Shown: piece by piece, positions 63,884-64,000 of the stretch | Numbering within the stretch: the first letter of the stretch is position 1 | Layout: every line of letters begins with the position of its first letter | Source: SSSZ01 sp036732025 | GTDB taxonomy: Bacteria; Pseudomonadota; Gammaproteobacteria; Burkholderiales; Rhodocyclaceae | Assembly: GCA_036732025.1 (NCBI GenBank) | Contig: DAINDE010000006.1 | Location: 1 to 64,000, forward strand | DNA: 64,000 nucleotides | Reading direction: 5' to 3' | Notes under the pieces: model-generated | Database searches by the model: none | Seen by the model: only the letters and a program-made list of their open reading frames with translations | Told to the model about the DNA's origin: nothing | Made by a program: the position numbers and the translations under genes

Positions 63884-64000
63884 GCGCCTTCCTTGAGGGC
63901 GTAGATGGCGGGCAGTTGCCGCCAGGCGCCGCGCACATCCATGCCGAAGCCGAAGACGAAGCGGTCGGGGACGGTGAGGCCGACGAAATCGGCGCGGATC
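63880..64000 (-). CDS. hpt: Hypoxanthine phosphoribosyltransferase, C-terminal part
   Basis: Only the last 40 codons are in the window; the 5' end lies beyond 64000. The fragment reads IRADFVGLTVPDRFVFGFG and MDVRGAWRQLPAIYALKEGA, the C-terminal PRTase pattern (ADFVGLTVPDRFVFGFGMD) of Hpt. The product would salvage hypoxanthine to IMP using PRPP. The stop overlaps the GTG start of the methyltransferase gene. The partner phosphorylase gene downstream releases hypoxanthine, giving a consistent pathway. Confidence 0.8.
   Translation of the reverse strand, partial: IRADFVGLTVPDRFVFGFGMDVRGAWRQLPAIYALKEGA

Overview
The window is a GC-rich, gene-dense, ordinary chromosomal segment. It most resembles a betaproteobacterium of the Rhodocyclales type (Azospira/Dechloromonas/Thauera relatives). 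That placement is inferred from codon and GC style, an OmpR/EnvZ pair, group 2 truncated haemoglobin, haemerythrins, many c-di-GMP proteins and the AmmeMemoRadiSam genes; no rRNA or other decisive marker is present. I see no insertion sequence, prophage, CRISPR array or rRNA. One tRNA, tRNA-Leu(UAA), opens the window.

Layout. 1-4.1 kb: tRNA-Leu, a DUF1178 protein, an unusual two-gene hydrolase pair (papain-like peptidase fused to an alpha/beta hydrolase, then a peptidoglycan-binding/CHAP protein) behind its own sigma70-type promoter, and a bacteriohaemerythrin. 4.2-11.1 kb: chrA, an M16 zinc peptidase, a frameshifted RTX remnant, two unknown proteins and a ferredoxin-NADP reductase. 11.15-11.42 kb: an AT-rich intergenic block with consensus DnaA boxes. 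11.4-19 kb: housekeeping and stress genes (AI-2E permease with a cyclic-nucleotide-binding partner, sodC, moaA, an MFS transporter, typA, truncated haemoglobin).

19-39.8 kb is a signalling region. It holds a diguanylate cyclase; ygiQ; an RsbV/RsbU/RsbW-like partner-switching set (STAS, CHASE2-PP2C, HATPase) wrapped around an opposing FecR/OmpA lipoprotein pair; and a long co-directional run of EAL-REC (cut by an in-frame amber codon), HDOD, haemerythrin-PAS histidine kinase, REC-HD-GYP and REC genes. A facing REC-histidine kinase, an FtsX-like permease without its ATPase, and a GGDEF-EAL protein follow. 39.8-55.1 kb: radA, alr, a LysR regulator, a second REC-HD-GYP next to a 1567-residue CBS/PAS/GAF hybrid kinase, lplT, the tsaB-rimI-udg operon and ompR-envZ. 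55.1-64 kb: ispD-ispF-thpR running into a second HDOD module, an MgtC-like membrane protein, the three-gene AmmeMemoRadiSam set plus a hydrolase-like protein without a nucleophile, and a purine/methylthioinosine salvage cluster ending in a partial hpt.

Functional reading. About a third of the window senses envelope state, oxygen and probably redox, and passes signals by phosphotransfer, c-di-GMP turnover and partner switching. Two haemerythrin modules, a truncated haemoglobin and the CBS/PAS/GAF kinase fit a motile or biofilm-forming bacterium living across oxygen gradients. The least explained systems are the C1 peptidase-hydrolase/CHAP pair, AmmeMemoRadiSam with its hydrolase-like neighbour, the repeated small 'PGM-LA-D' domain attached to HDOD and HD-GYP genes, and the DnaA-box block at 11.2-11.4 kb. 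All functions are read from sequence motifs and remembered family features; no database search was run.
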